Notes: generated by a model from the sequence alone, not told the origin. Shown: positions 49,432 through 58,120, numbered from the stretch's first letter. The stretch is DNA of 64,000 nt from J054 sp964613615 (GCA_964613615.1 CAZTIB010000133.1:1-64000); one strand, 5' to 3'. Program-made: numbers and translations.

Positions 49432-50259
49432 TCAGTGTCGGTCGCGGGTGAACGGCACGAACCGAACCGGAAAAATGGACCGCTCGGCCAGGGAACCGTC
49501 GGCGTTCTTCCGGATGACCACCAGCTCTTCGTAGCCTGATTCCCGGCGCAGCGGAATCACCATCCGCCCACCCGGGTGAAGCTGCTCCACCAGCGGCGGC
49601 GGCGGCACATCGACAGCCGCCGTCACGATTATCCCGTCAAAGGGCCCATGCTCCGGCCAGCCGGCGAAGCCGTCACCGATGCGCACGTGCACGTTGTCAT
49701 AGCCCTGGTCTGCCAGGGTCTCGCGCGCCTGCCGGCCCAGTTCATCGACGATCTCGATGCTGTACACATCGGTACAGAACTCAGCCAGCACGGCTGCCTG
49801 GTAGCCAGATCCGGTGCCGACCTCCAGCACTTTGCAGTCTTTGGGCAGCTCCAGCAGATCCGTCATCATCGCCACCAGGGACGGCTGCGAGATGGTCTGG
49901 CCCTGGCCGATGGGCAGCGGTCGATTCTCGTAGGCTGCAAAGCGCAGGTCTTCCGGTACGAACTCTTGCCGTGGCACCGCAGCCATGGCCGCCATCACCC
50001 GCGGGTCCAACTCGCTCTTGCGCAGGTATACGCGGGCTTCCAGAACCCGGTTCTCGATGACCCGGACCAGTTCTTCGCGTGCTTCCCGATACTGGGCCTC
50101 TTCGGCGGCAACCGCCTGAAGTACACCAATCGGGGCCGCCGATCCACCAAATGTAGCGGCCATAACAATTAATCCCCTCAACATATCGCGCCGGGGCAAC
50201 CCAACCCCGTATTGAATTCCATTAGATACATTATTGCTAACATGGTTCCGCAGCGGCAT
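49432..50259 (-). CDS. pcm: Protein-L-isoaspartate O-methyltransferase with Tat-like export signal
   Basis: 275 aa. PIMT motifs: V-P-R-Q-E-F-V-P, P-L-P-I-G-Q-G-Q-T-I-S-Q-P, V-L-E-V-G-T-G-S-G-Y-Q-A-A-V-L-A (SAM site), H-P-G-G-R-M-V-I-P. It methylates isoaspartyl residues to start protein repair. Unusually it carries L-P-R-R-D-M-L-R-G-L-I-V-M-A-A-T-F-G-G, a twin-arginine signal with hydrophobic core, so it may be exported. I chose the ATG at 50259 so that the RR pair is included; TTG 50199 and ATG 50184 are alternatives, the last without the RR. Confidence 0.85.
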   Translation of the reverse strand: MPLRNHVSNNVSNGIQYGVGLPRRDMLRGLIVMAATFGGSAAPIGVLQAVAAEEAQYREAREELVRVIENRVLEARVYLRKSELDPRVMAAMAAVPRQEFVPEDLRFAAYENRPLPIGQGQTISQPSLVAMMTDLLELPKDCKVLEVGTGSGYQAAVLAEFCTDVYSIEIVDELGRQARETLADQGYDNVHVRIGDGFAGWPEHGPFDGIIVTAAVDVPPPPLVEQLHPGGRMVIPLRRESGYEELVVIRKNADGSLAERSIFPVRFVPFTRDRH

Positions 50260-50330
50260 TCGTAAAAGTACGCAAACCAATCACCACTCATTAGCGGATG
50301 CGCGTATCCCGCTTCGAGTCCCCGCAGCAC

Positions 50331-51092
50331 TCATCCACCCAGGATGCGGTCCACCGCCGCCGCTAGGTCTCCCGCGACCTGCCCACCACAATCCGCAAGC
50401 CGGTCCTCGTCACCGGCCCGGTATTTGCCGGTCTGCACCAGCCAGGCCCCAAGGCCATTGTCTCTCGCGCCGACCACGTCCGCCTCCACATCGTCGCCAA
50501 CCATGACCGCGTCGGCGGCGGCGGTGCCGAGATCGTCGAGCACGGCCCGAAAAAAGGCTGGTGAAGGCTTGCCAGCCACAATGGCCTGCTGGCCGGACGC
50601 GTATTCCAGCGCGGCGACGAAGGCGCCGGCGTCGAGGTGCAGTTGGCCGCCCTCGCGGAAGTAGCGATTCCTGCCCACGGCGATCAGCGGCGCGCCGTCA
50701 CTCATCAGGCCAAAGGCCTGATCCAGCGCCGCGTAGCCGCAATACTCGGCTGCATCCGCGAGAAACACCGCATTCGGGTCGCGGGTCTCCAGCCCGGCGA
50801 AATCCGGTGCCAAGTCAGGGTGGATGATGAGCAGCGGCCGCAGGCCCGCTTGCTCGAGGTACGCCCGCGCGGCCAGGGGTGCGGTGAAAACCTGCTCCGC
50901 CGTCACGGCGAAACCCATGCTGCAAAGGCGCTCCACGGTGCTCGCGCGAGTCCGGCGGCTGGTGTTGGTGACGAATCGCAACTGGATGCCCGCCGTCGCC
51001 AGGCGTTCGATGGCGTCTATCGCGCCCGCGTACGGGACGCGCCCGTCGTGGAGCACTCCGGCAATGTCGAGAAGGACGGCATTGACACCCAT
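50331..51092 (-). CDS. HAD-superfamily IIA hydrolase (LHPP/HDHD2-like)
   Basis: 253 aa. Motif I reads L-L-D-I-A-G-V-L-H-D-G (as in LHPP-type D-I-S-G-V-L), motif II F-V-T-N-T-S-R, the Lys motif in A-G-K-P-S-P-A-F-F and motif III V-M-V-G-D-D-V-E-A-D-V-x-G-A. The type IIA cap lies between motifs II and the Lys. LHPP relatives dephosphorylate phospholysine/phosphohistidine or pyrophosphate; substrate here unknown. Cytoplasmic. Confidence 0.88.
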   Translation of the reverse strand: MGVNAVLLDIAGVLHDGRVPYAGAIDAIERLATAGIQLRFVTNTSRRTRASTVERLCSMGFAVTAEQVFTAPLAARAYLEQAGLRPLLIIHPDLAPDFAGLETRDPNAVFLADAAEYCGYAALDQAFGLMSDGAPLIAVGRNRYFREGGQLHLDAGAFVAALEYASGQQAIVAGKPSPAFFRAVLDDLGTAAADAVMVGDDVEADVVGARDNGLGAWLVQTGKYRAGDEDRLADCGGQVAGDLAAAVDRILGG

Positions 51093-51179
51093 GATGCTGC
51101 CCAGCGAAACGCTGTGCGCCGGCGAGGTGACCGCCGGGGCGATGAATAACCAACACGCCGCGGCGTCGGCGACGGACGT

Positions 51180-51503
51180 TCAGTCGGCGGTTTTACCCAG
51201 CAACAAATCGACCTCGCGCTCCGCATCGAGCCAATCCGCAACCGGGTCGCCCCCTTCAAAGCCTCGACTCATAGCCCGAAAATAGGCCGCTTCAGCGATC
51301 TGCTGACGGCGCTGCTCGACAGAGATCGGGCGGGCAGCCTGCTTGAGTTGGGCTGCAGCGCCAGTCCCTTTGGCGCGGGCACCAGTGGGCTTAACGCTGA
51401 TCTCCGAAAGCTTTGGTTCACTTTGCGGTTTTCTGGCCGTCGTCGCGGCCTTGGCGGCCTTGGCGGCCTTGGCGGCCTGCTTAGCAGTCTCTTCCACGTC
51501 CAC
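51180..51503 (-). CDS. DUF2934 protein with Ala-Lys repeat
   Basis: 107 aa. GTG start behind a perfect AAAGGAGGT 8 bases upstream, one of the best ribosome sites in the window. The N-terminus has A-A-K repeated (K-A-A-K-A-A-K-A-A), encoded by a 9-bp tandem repeat CCTTGGCGG at about 51445-51480; the C-terminal 45 residues (R-R-Q-Q-I-A-E-A-A-Y-F-R-A-M-S-R-G-F, D-W-L-D-A-E-R-E-V-D) are a DUF2934 domain. Function unknown. Confidence 0.85.
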   Translation of the reverse strand: MDVEETAKQAAKAAKAAKAATTARKPQSEPKLSEISVKPTGARAKGTGAAAQLKQAARPISVEQRRQQIAEAAYFRAMSRGFEGGDPVADWLDAEREVDLLLGKTAD

Positions 51504-51697
51504 GGTAGATTACCTCCTTTCATCAGAGATACGCGGGGCCAACAACGAACCACCCGCGTGAGGACGTCAAATACTCTACCGCACTGCGCGGGAGCATGCG
51601 ACAGATATTGGCGGTGGATTGTGCCTACCGATCCTAGAGCCCTGCAGCAGAACGGAACGGCCCGGTTTCCGCACCAACAGGCCTTGTGGCCCTCCCG

Positions 51698-52582
51698 TCA
51701 GGCGGCGGGCTTCCTGAACTTCAGCGTGAAGCGGTCGCTCTCGCCGATGGCCAGGTACTTGTCGCGGTCTTCGTCCTTCTTGCGCAGTGTGGGCGGTAGC
51801 GTCCAGACACCGGTATCGTAGTCCTTGGTATCTGCCGGGTTCGCATTGACCTCCGATTTCCCCTCCAGCTCGAAGCCCGCGGCTTCCGCCAGCTGAATTG
51901 CATAGGCCTCGTTCACGTAGCCGGAGGCCGCTTTCGGGTCCTGTTCCACATCCGCATTACCGCGGTGTTCCACCACGCCGAGCACGCCGCCCGGTTTCAG
52001 TATCTTGTAGAACTGCGCGAACATGTCTTCGGTGTAGCCGCGCGGCAGCCAGTTATGAATGTTGCGAAAGGTCACGATCATGTCCACGGACGCTGCCGGC
52101 GCAAAGTCCCACTTCTCCGGTGGCATCAGCACGCCCATTTCGACGTTGCCATAGAGGTCTGGTCGTGCCACCAGTTTGTCGGTGAAACCCTTGACCCCGT
52201 TACGCACAAATTCCCGTTCGTCTTCCGGGTCCCAGTGCGCGGCGATATATTTGCCCTGGTCATTCACGTACGGGGCGATGACTTCGGTGTACCAGCCACC
52301 GCTGGGCCAGATTTCCACCACCGTCATGTCCGGTTCCAGGCCGAAGAACTCCAGCGTTTCCACCGGGTGACGGGAAACGTTACGAGCGCGGTTTTCTTCG
52401 CTGCGATGCTCGCCGGCCGCTATGTCCCTCAGCCTCGGCCCGGCGACTTCAGGCTCGGCGACAATCACCGGTGCGGCCGGTGGCGCAGCGGTTTCGGCGG
52501 GGGCACTCGCTTGCTCCGGTCCACCGCAAGCAGCAACGGCGACGGTCAGAAAAACGGCAAAGAACGGACGGCGAAGGCCCAT
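51698..52582 (-). CDS. Predicted methyltransferase lipoprotein (COG4798-like)
   Basis: 294 aa. The signal ends in V-A-V-A-A-C-G-G (lipobox A-A-C), then a Pro/Ala-rich linker, then a class I methyltransferase-like domain: V-E-I-W-P-S-G-G-W-Y-T-E-V-I-A-P-Y (glycine motif), Y-I-A-A-H-W-D-P-E-D, F-R-N-I-H-N-W, L-K-P-G-G-V-L-G-V-V-E-H-R. It would be lipid-anchored in the periplasm, where SAM is not known to occur, so the activity is open. ATG 52582 has GGAG 6 bases upstream; a GTG at 52594 also exists. Confidence 0.85.
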   Translation of the reverse strand: MGLRRPFFAVFLTVAVAACGGPEQASAPAETAAPPAAPVIVAEPEVAGPRLRDIAAGEHRSEENRARNVSRHPVETLEFFGLEPDMTVVEIWPSGGWYTEVIAPYVNDQGKYIAAHWDPEDEREFVRNGVKGFTDKLVARPDLYGNVEMGVLMPPEKWDFAPAASVDMIVTFRNIHNWLPRGYTEDMFAQFYKILKPGGVLGVVEHRGNADVEQDPKAASGYVNEAYAIQLAEAAGFELEGKSEVNANPADTKDYDTGVWTLPPTLRKKDEDRDKYLAIGESDRFTLKFRKPAA

Positions 52583-52664
52583 GGGTTTCTCCACTGGTAG
52601 AGGTGTTTTTGAGAGGGGCCAGACTGTAGAACATCATCCGTGGCATTGCCACGGGCAGCCGGGC

Positions 52665-53318
52665 TCAGGCGTAGGCGGCGCTGTGAATGTGGCTCAGCTT
52701 GGCCGGCTGGGACAGGCGATAGAAATCGCGCAGTTCCTGCAGCATTTCGCCGCCGGGCAACCCGCACGCATACCGGGCTTCCAGGCTGCGACAATACCAG
52801 CCGGCAAAACGCGCAGCGTACGAGTAGCGCTCGTGTTCTGCTGCCGACAGCGTGGCGTGAAAACGCGGTGATTCGAACAGCACGGCGAAGAGCGTAGCCT
52901 CGAGTTCCGGGCGCGCCTGATGGGTCGCGAGGGTGCGCGCACCCATGTACTTGTCGATTTCTGCCTGCAGTTCGAGTTCCAGCAGCGTGACCCGGCGGTC
53001 TGCGCTGGCATTCCAGGTCAGGTAGTTGAAGTGACTGAGCCCTTCAACCACCTTGCAGAAATCCTCGAAATTGTCGGCATCCAGGTATTCGAAAGGATCC
53101 CGCGAGGCCAGGCGGTCGAGGAGTTCGGCGTCAAGGTATAACGCCAGGTGCAGTTCGTCCTTGTCTTCCGCAACCAGCAGCTTTTCATCGGTTTCGCGGC
53201 TACCCTCGCCCTCCAGGGCCCTGGCCTGGCGAGCATCCGTGATCAGGTAGTCGCGAACGTCGGCCGGCGGCTCGATTCGGTAGAGCTGGGCTAGAAGTGT
53301 CTGCAGATTGCGGAGCAT
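52665..53318 (-). CDS. Hypothetical protein of the sheath-like gene row (last gene)
   Basis: 217 aa, all-helical look, no signal. It opens L-R-N-L-Q-T-L-L-A-Q-L-Y-R-I-E-P-P-A-D-V and has acidic segments (L-V-A-E-D-K-D-E-L-H-L-A-L-Y; D-A-D-N-F-E-D-F-C-K-V-V-E-G-L-S-H-F-N-Y). Not recognised. It starts 10 bases after the stop of the preceding gene in the row, so the two are certainly co-transcribed. Frame read through the 53329 gene is a shadow; ATG 53318 is the natural start. Confidence 0.75.
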   Translation of the reverse strand: MLRNLQTLLAQLYRIEPPADVRDYLITDARQARALEGEGSRETDEKLLVAEDKDELHLALYLDAELLDRLASRDPFEYLDADNFEDFCKVVEGLSHFNYLTWNASADRRVTLLELELQAEIDKYMGARTLATHQARPELEATLFAVLFESPRFHATLSAAEHERYSYAARFAGWYCRSLEARYACGLPGGEMLQELRDFYRLSQPAKLSHIHSAAYA

Positions 53319-53328
53319 GATGGGCTCA

Positions 53329-53970
53329 TCAATGCTCGTGCCGGTTGCGCGCTGATTCCAGCGGTTCGATACCCAGCTCGCGAAGCAAGCGCGCAGCGCG
53401 CGGGCTGCCGGTGCGCACCCACGCTTCATACCAGCGCAACGCGTCTTCCACATCGTGGCCGCGCGCCGAATCACGAACCTCGTTGAGCACATCCACCATG
53501 TTGGTGAACTTGGCGCCGAGTTCCTCGAATACGTCGCTCATCACCCGGCCGCGCAAGGTGCCTTTTATGCTGCCTGCCAATGTGCTGTACGCGCCACCGC
53601 CCATCTTCACGTAGTAGCCCACATCCACCGGCGCATGCCGCAGGAAGTCGTCGAAAAAGCCGGCTACGAACAGCGCCACGTCACCGACGCGCTGCAGGGC
53701 GAAGTGATGCTCTTCCTCCGTGCGGGCTTCAACCGCGTCGGCCAGCATGAGCGCCAGGGGCCGCAGCTCCGGCCCTTCCGGGCCTGCATCGTAGAAATCT
53801 TCGGAGCGTGCAAACAGTGTCAGGAGATTGACAACGTAGTGCGAAGCCTGGGTGTCGAGCACCACATGATTCGCAGCCATGGCTGCATCTACGGAGTCGC
53901 GGAAGAACTCCGTGAGGCTGGCGACGGGCTGGAGCCCGTCCGCTGTCGCGTAATCGGCGCTCATAGTCAT
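53329..53970 (-). CDS. Hypothetical protein of the sheath-like gene row (third gene)
   Basis: 213 aa, soluble and helical. A central block R-V-G-D-V-A-L-F-V-A-G-F-F-D-D-F-L and V-D-V-G-Y-Y-V-K-M-G-G-G-A-Y looks conserved-family-like (I recall similar uncharacterised proteobacterial proteins, but cannot verify). C-terminus W-V-R-T-G-S-P-R-A-A-R-L-L-R-E-L-G-I. No catalytic pattern is visible. Two ATGs (53970, 53964) compete. Its own promoter region carries a CRP-like site at 54003-54018. Confidence 0.75.
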   Translation of the reverse strand: MTMSADYATADGLQPVASLTEFFRDSVDAAMAANHVVLDTQASHYVVNLLTLFARSEDFYDAGPEGPELRPLALMLADAVEARTEEEHHFALQRVGDVALFVAGFFDDFLRHAPVDVGYYVKMGGGAYSTLAGSIKGTLRGRVMSDVFEELGAKFTNMVDVLNEVRDSARGHDVEDALRWYEAWVRTGSPRAARLLRELGIEPLESARNRHEH

Positions 53971-54002
53971 TAACTTAATAACCTATTAGCGGCCGGTTCA
54001 CG

Positions 54003-54018
54003 TGTGATCTGTGTCACG
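54003..54018. promoter_or_regulatory. CRP-like site
   Basis: TGTGATCTGTGTCACG matches TGTGA-N6-TCACA in 9 of 10 core bases, in the 110-bp spacer upstream of the 53970 gene. Centre 40 bases before that ATG. An AT-rich TAATAGGTTATTAAG lies between. Confidence 0.4.
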
Positions 54019-54080
54019 CAACCGATCATGCAACGACGGGCGACCACAGGGCGGATATTACAGACGGCATGGGCTAGCGG

Positions 54081-54581
54081 TTAAGGCCGACACAGCAGGG
54101 CGTTCTCGCGCCGCGCCCGCTCAGCATCACTGTCGGCAATGGCTGCAACACGCTGCAACTGGGCGACATAGTGGGCCGGCAATCCGTGATGGGCGGCGCC
54201 GTGCAAGAGAAAATCCAGGTACCAGTTGAATGGCTGGAGGTCGTCAGCGATTGCTCCGGCCCGCGCCCGGTAGGAGAAAGCAGAAACATTCTCGCCGCTG
54301 ACCGGGTGACATACCTGCAACTCCGTGCGCGCGTACCCCGGCCCTTCGATGGCATCCAGAACTGCCGCATGGGCAACGCTGACGGAGTAGATAACGCCCC
54401 AGACCTCAATGGCTGGCACGGGAACGATGTTGGCCTTGCCGGAACCATCTGCGCCGCGTTTATGGAACAACAGCCCATGTTCCGGCAACCGGGCCACGCC
54501 CAGCGGCACGGCGGAATGAACGCGGGCGCGAAGGCGCCCGGTGTGCATGTTCGACCCGTAGGCGAAGTACAGCAGCGTCAT
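54081..54581 (-). CDS. Gamma-glutamylcyclotransferase-family protein
   Basis: 166 aa. Y-F-A-Y-G-S-N-M at residues 5-12 is the substrate loop; the general-base Glu lies in V-L-D-A-I-E-G-P-G-Y. This family releases 5-oxoproline from gamma-glutamyl peptides or gamma-glutamyl amines. It starts 15 bases after the sheath-like stop, so it is probably the second gene of that row. No signal. Confidence 0.88.
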   Translation of the reverse strand: MTLLYFAYGSNMHTGRLRARVHSAVPLGVARLPEHGLLFHKRGADGSGKANIVPVPAIEVWGVIYSVSVAHAAVLDAIEGPGYARTELQVCHPVSGENVSAFSYRARAGAIADDLQPFNWYLDFLLHGAAHHGLPAHYVAQLQRVAAIADSDAERARRENALLCRP

Positions 54582-54596
54582 GCTGCTAACCCCGCG

Positions 54597-56120
54597 TCAG
54601 ATCGCGACTGCCAGTGTCGGCTGCCAGCCAAGCTCGCGGACATCCGCTTCGCTGCCGTGCTGAATCACCCGGAAATGCAGAAACTCACCCGGGCGCCTTA
54701 GCGCGATACCGAACTCGATTTCCAGTTCGTCGCCGCGGATCCTGGGCGTGTGCAGAAACCAGCCTTCCCTGGCGCTGACACCCGCCAGCGCACCGTTAGC
54801 CTGCAACGCGTTGAGAAAAGCCTCAAGCTGGGCCCGCAAGTCAGCAATTCCGGAGGCCGCCTCACGGCGAAACAACATCCAGCGGCAGTTCTGCACCATG
54901 CCCGACACCACGAACAGCGCGGTGCGGCGCCAGCGCAGCGCGCACCATTCCGGCGCCAGCCCGGAGCCGCGGGCCGTGGTCACGCCACCGTGCAGATCCA
55001 CCCAACCCGGGGCCGCGGCGGTCAGGGGGTTCACACCGGCACGTATCAGCGCCGAAATCTCTCTGGGTGAAAGCTCCAGGTGCGCGCGCCAGTGACAGCG
55101 CAGGCGCAACGGCGCAGACGCCGGCAGCGACCACGCGCCGTGGTCCTGATCCCGGGCTGCCAGGGCCCCGGCGAGGGCGCCCAGCACGCTGCTGTCTCCG
55201 GGCAACGGGAAACACGTCACCACGTTCGGACTCGCAAACTGGCCGCGTTGTCTGTCCGCGATCACGTCGCGGGCCAGCTGCCAGTGGCCGGGCGGCTCGA
55301 CCAGCAGCAAGGCCTGGCGGCGGCGACAATAACGCTCGGCCGCGAAACGGGCCACCGGGCCGAGGCTCAGGCCGGGCGCGGGCGGCAGGATGCATAGCAG
55401 GTCCAGGCGCGCGATCTGCTCCAGCGCGTAGAGACCCGTGCTTTCTCGCGGCGAACCGATCAGGTCGTAGTCGGACAACATCTCCGCCGGCAGTCGCGTG
55501 CCGTCCGCATAGACGTAGTCGGGGTTCATCAACGCGCCGGGACCCACCGTGGGGAGCGGACGCTGATGTGTGCCGTTATCGCGCAGGCGCACCAATGCAG
55601 AGCGCTGGAGGGCGTCGCCCACGTAGTCCGGATCGCTGGCGTGGGCAGACACCTCCTGATAAATCTCCTGCTCCACGACGGCTGCCTTGTTGCCGCCGTC
55701 GAGACGGTGCACCGTCAGGTTGAAGTGCGCGCCCGCGTCGGCGGGAATGCCATCGTAGTCAACAGACGCCCGCAGGTACTCCAGCGGCCCGGGGTGCAGT
55801 GCTTCCAACACGAACGTGCTACCGCTGGCGGGCAGGTGAATCTGGTTACGGCGCGAGGAATGGCAGACCCGGACGACAATGGCCATCGTGCCGCCGTTGC
55901 CGAAATAGCGCTCGAGATAATGCTGGAGACGACTGTCTTTATCAGGCGATCCGAAACGCTTCAGATATTCGGCGACACTGCGCACCGCCACCGGCATGTC
56001 CACTGGCCCGCGAGGCGCGGGACCAATGAAGGCGGCGACAGTTTCCCGGCCCAGCAACGTGGGAACGTCCGAGGACGCATCCTCAACTACCAATATACCG
56101 CTCGATGCAGTGTCCGACAT
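54597..56120 (-). CDS. Contractile tail sheath-like protein, orphan
   Basis: 507 aa. The N-terminal region has A-F-I-G-P-A-P-R-G-P-V-D and V-A-E-Y-L-K-R-F-G-S-P (phage/eCIS sheath entry block), then G-G-T-M-A-I-V-V-R-V. The C-terminal ~130 residues follow the sheath core: G-V-N-P-L-T-A-A-A-P-G-W, W-x-x-L-R-W-R-R-T-A-L-F-V, C-R-W-M-L-F, L-x-x-F-L-N-A-L-Q-A-N-G-A-L-A-G-V and the last-strand E-I-E-F-G-I-A-L-R. Sheath subunits contract to drive a tube through a membrane. No tube, baseplate, spike, tape-measure or AAA+ gene is within 15 kb, so this is not a standard phage, T6SS or eCIS locus. Confidence 0.8.
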   Translation of the reverse strand: MSDTASSGILVVEDASSDVPTLLGRETVAAFIGPAPRGPVDMPVAVRSVAEYLKRFGSPDKDSRLQHYLERYFGNGGTMAIVVRVCHSSRRNQIHLPASGSTFVLEALHPGPLEYLRASVDYDGIPADAGAHFNLTVHRLDGGNKAAVVEQEIYQEVSAHASDPDYVGDALQRSALVRLRDNGTHQRPLPTVGPGALMNPDYVYADGTRLPAEMLSDYDLIGSPRESTGLYALEQIARLDLLCILPPAPGLSLGPVARFAAERYCRRRQALLLVEPPGHWQLARDVIADRQRGQFASPNVVTCFPLPGDSSVLGALAGALAARDQDHGAWSLPASAPLRLRCHWRAHLELSPREISALIRAGVNPLTAAAPGWVDLHGGVTTARGSGLAPEWCALRWRRTALFVVSGMVQNCRWMLFRREAASGIADLRAQLEAFLNALQANGALAGVSAREGWFLHTPRIRGDELEIEFGIALRRPGEFLHFRVIQHGSEADVRELGWQPTLAVAI

Positions 56121-56202
56121 TTCGGCCCACCGCCAACAACAACCCTGAGGAAATTCTAGCAGGCTAAGCGCCGCGGAGTGAGGATTCTCGCGAAGACATG
56201 CT

Positions 56203-57297
56203 TCAGTCGGAGGCGGTGTCGGCGACTTGTTCCACGGGATCGTGCAGGATCACATTCTCGACTCGCCGCGCCTGGGCCAGCGCCGCTGCAAGGCCATCAT
56301 CACCGGCCAGTATCGACACGGGGAACCCGCGATGGTCCTCTGCAATCACAACCAGCCGGGATTGATCGACATCAGCGGCGCCATTGGGCATCTCGCTGGC
56401 CCGGGTCGCCGCCCGCTGCTCGAGTGCAGCCAGCCAGTCGCGCTCGTCTTCGGCCAGCGCCGGATGGGCCTCGAGCAACAGGTCATTGCCGTTGCGTCCC
56501 AACAGCAGCGGCTGATTCACGATATTGACCGGCGTCCCCACGGGAACCCGGTCGTAAAGGAATTCAATGTCTTCCGGGTAGAGCCGCACACAACCGTGGC
56601 TCACCCGCATGCCGACGCCGGCGGGCTTGTTCGTGCCGTGAATCAGGTAGCCCGGCAAACCCAGCTGCAGTACCCGGCTGCCCAGGGGATTGTCCGGGCC
56701 GGGCGGCACCTGGGCCGGCAGCGGGTCGCCCATCTCTGCATGTTCCCTGCGGATGGATGCCGGTACAAACCACACCGGGTCGCGGGTGCGCGCAACCACT
56801 GTCGTGGCCCCGGTCGGTGTCGCCCAGTCTTCCCGGCCGATGCCGATGGGGTAAGTCTCCACCACCCTGGGTTCACCGTCGACGGCGGGCGGGTAGTAGA
56901 ACAGGCGCTTCGCGGCAACGTTCAACACGATGCCTTCGCGCGGCGCGTCGGGCAGCACGAAACGGGTGGGCAGCACGACGGGCGTCCCCTCACCCAGCAT
57001 CCACGGATCGACGCCCGGGTTCGCATCTCGCAACTCGTCAAAACCCAGGTCATAGGTGCGGGCAAATTCGACGAAGGTGTCTTCGGCACGGGCCAGCGCA
57101 ATCTGCAACTCGCCCACCGTACCTTCACCGTCCACGAGCACGAAACGATTCGCGTCCAGCGGCGGCTGCGGAGTGAACTCGACGCTTGGCGGCGCGCCAG
57201 CGCCCGCACTCTCCGGTGGCTTGAACACAGCGTCGACGAGGCTGCAGCCTGCCAGCAGGGTCACTGACGTCAGCAGTAAGGGCGCCCGGAAAGACAT
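56203..57297 (-). CDS. L,D-transpeptidase (YkuD/ErfK family) lipoprotein
   Basis: 364 aa. Lipobox L-L-A-G-C; a LysM-like segment (T-Y-D-L-G-F-D-E-L-R-D-A-N-P-G-V-D); then YkuD with H-G-T-N-K-P-A-G-V-G and the catalytic S-H-G-C-V-R-L-Y-P-E-D. It forms L,D cross-links or attaches lipoprotein to peptidoglycan. The ~90-residue C-terminal extension is helical. It lies 4 bases after the stop of the M48 protease gene. Confidence 0.93.
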   Translation of the reverse strand: MSFRAPLLLTSVTLLAGCSLVDAVFKPPESAGAGAPPSVEFTPQPPLDANRFVLVDGEGTVGELQIALARAEDTFVEFARTYDLGFDELRDANPGVDPWMLGEGTPVVLPTRFVLPDAPREGIVLNVAAKRLFYYPPAVDGEPRVVETYPIGIGREDWATPTGATTVVARTRDPVWFVPASIRREHAEMGDPLPAQVPPGPDNPLGSRVLQLGLPGYLIHGTNKPAGVGMRVSHGCVRLYPEDIEFLYDRVPVGTPVNIVNQPLLLGRNGNDLLLEAHPALAEDERDWLAALEQRAATRASEMPNGAADVDQSRLVVIAEDHRGFPVSILAGDDGLAAALAQARRVENVILHDPVEQVADTASD

Positions 57298-57301
57298 GCT
57301 G

Positions 57302-58066
57302 TCAGCGCCGGCAGGCCGGGCGCTTGCCTTCGGCCCGCGCTCCATTGAACTCGTCGAGGGCCTCCGGCAGCTGGGCGATCAGGCCGGAGATGCGGGTGGT
57401 CGACGACGGGTGTGTGGACAGGAATTGCGGCGGCGACGCGCCGCCCTTGGCATCCATGTTTTTCCACAGCTGCACGCTGGCCCGCGGATCGAAACCGGCC
57501 TCCGCCATGAAGCGCAGACCGACGACATCGGCCTCACTTTCCGCGCGGCGGCCATAGGGCAGCGTAAGGCCGATCTGCGCCCCCATCGACAGCAGGTCGT
57601 AAGTGGTCTGGCCTCCGCCGAGCACCGCGGCACCCGCAACGACCGCGCCCTGCGTGGTGTACTGCCGGTTCACCTGCTCGTAAGAATGGCGCTCGGTCAC
57701 ATGGGCAACTTCGTGGCCGATCACCGCCGCGAGCTGGTCCTGGTTCTCCGCCACCTTCAGCAAGCCGGTGAACACCCCGATGTGGCCGCCGGGCAGCGCA
57801 AATGCGTTGACGGCCTCGTCGTCGAAAACCACGACTTCCCAGTCCAGGCTTGCGTAAGGCTCGTTCACCTCGGCAAGGATCGCGTCCGACACGCACTGCA
57901 CATAGCCGCGCACGCGGGCATCGCGCGACTCCACCATCTGTGTGCGCATCTTCTGGAACTCGGCGTCCGACTGGATCTGGAGCTCGCGCTCACTGACGAT
58001 GGGCACGGTGCACCCGCTGACCGCGAGTACGCTCAGCAACAGTCCAATGCGATATAGCCGAACCAT
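57302..58066 (-). CDS. M48 family periplasmic metalloprotease lipoprotein
   Basis: 254 aa. Lipobox V-S-G-C; zinc motif V-I-G-H-E-V-A-H-V-T-E-R-H; third ligand E in S-E-A-D-V-V-G-L-R-F-M; S-T-H-P-S-S-T-T-R-I near the end. Like LoiP/BepA-type enzymes it should act in envelope quality control. ATG 58066 has GGAAGG 4 bases upstream and is preferred over 58084. Confidence 0.92.
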   Translation of the reverse strand: MVRLYRIGLLLSVLAVSGCTVPIVSERELQIQSDAEFQKMRTQMVESRDARVRGYVQCVSDAILAEVNEPYASLDWEVVVFDDEAVNAFALPGGHIGVFTGLLKVAENQDQLAAVIGHEVAHVTERHSYEQVNRQYTTQGAVVAGAAVLGGGQTTYDLLSMGAQIGLTLPYGRRAESEADVVGLRFMAEAGFDPRASVQLWKNMDAKGGASPPQFLSTHPSSTTRISGLIAQLPEALDEFNGARAEGKRPACRR

Positions 58067-58120
58067 GGCACCTTCCGTATTCACAGTGAAAACCCGATTA
58101 TAAATGCAAGCCGCTGCTGC

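Noticed and set aside
51445..51480. Tandem 9-bp repeat that might suggest a minisatellite or CRISPR-like array
   Set aside because: It is three in-frame copies encoding A-A-K inside a DUF2934 gene; no spacers.
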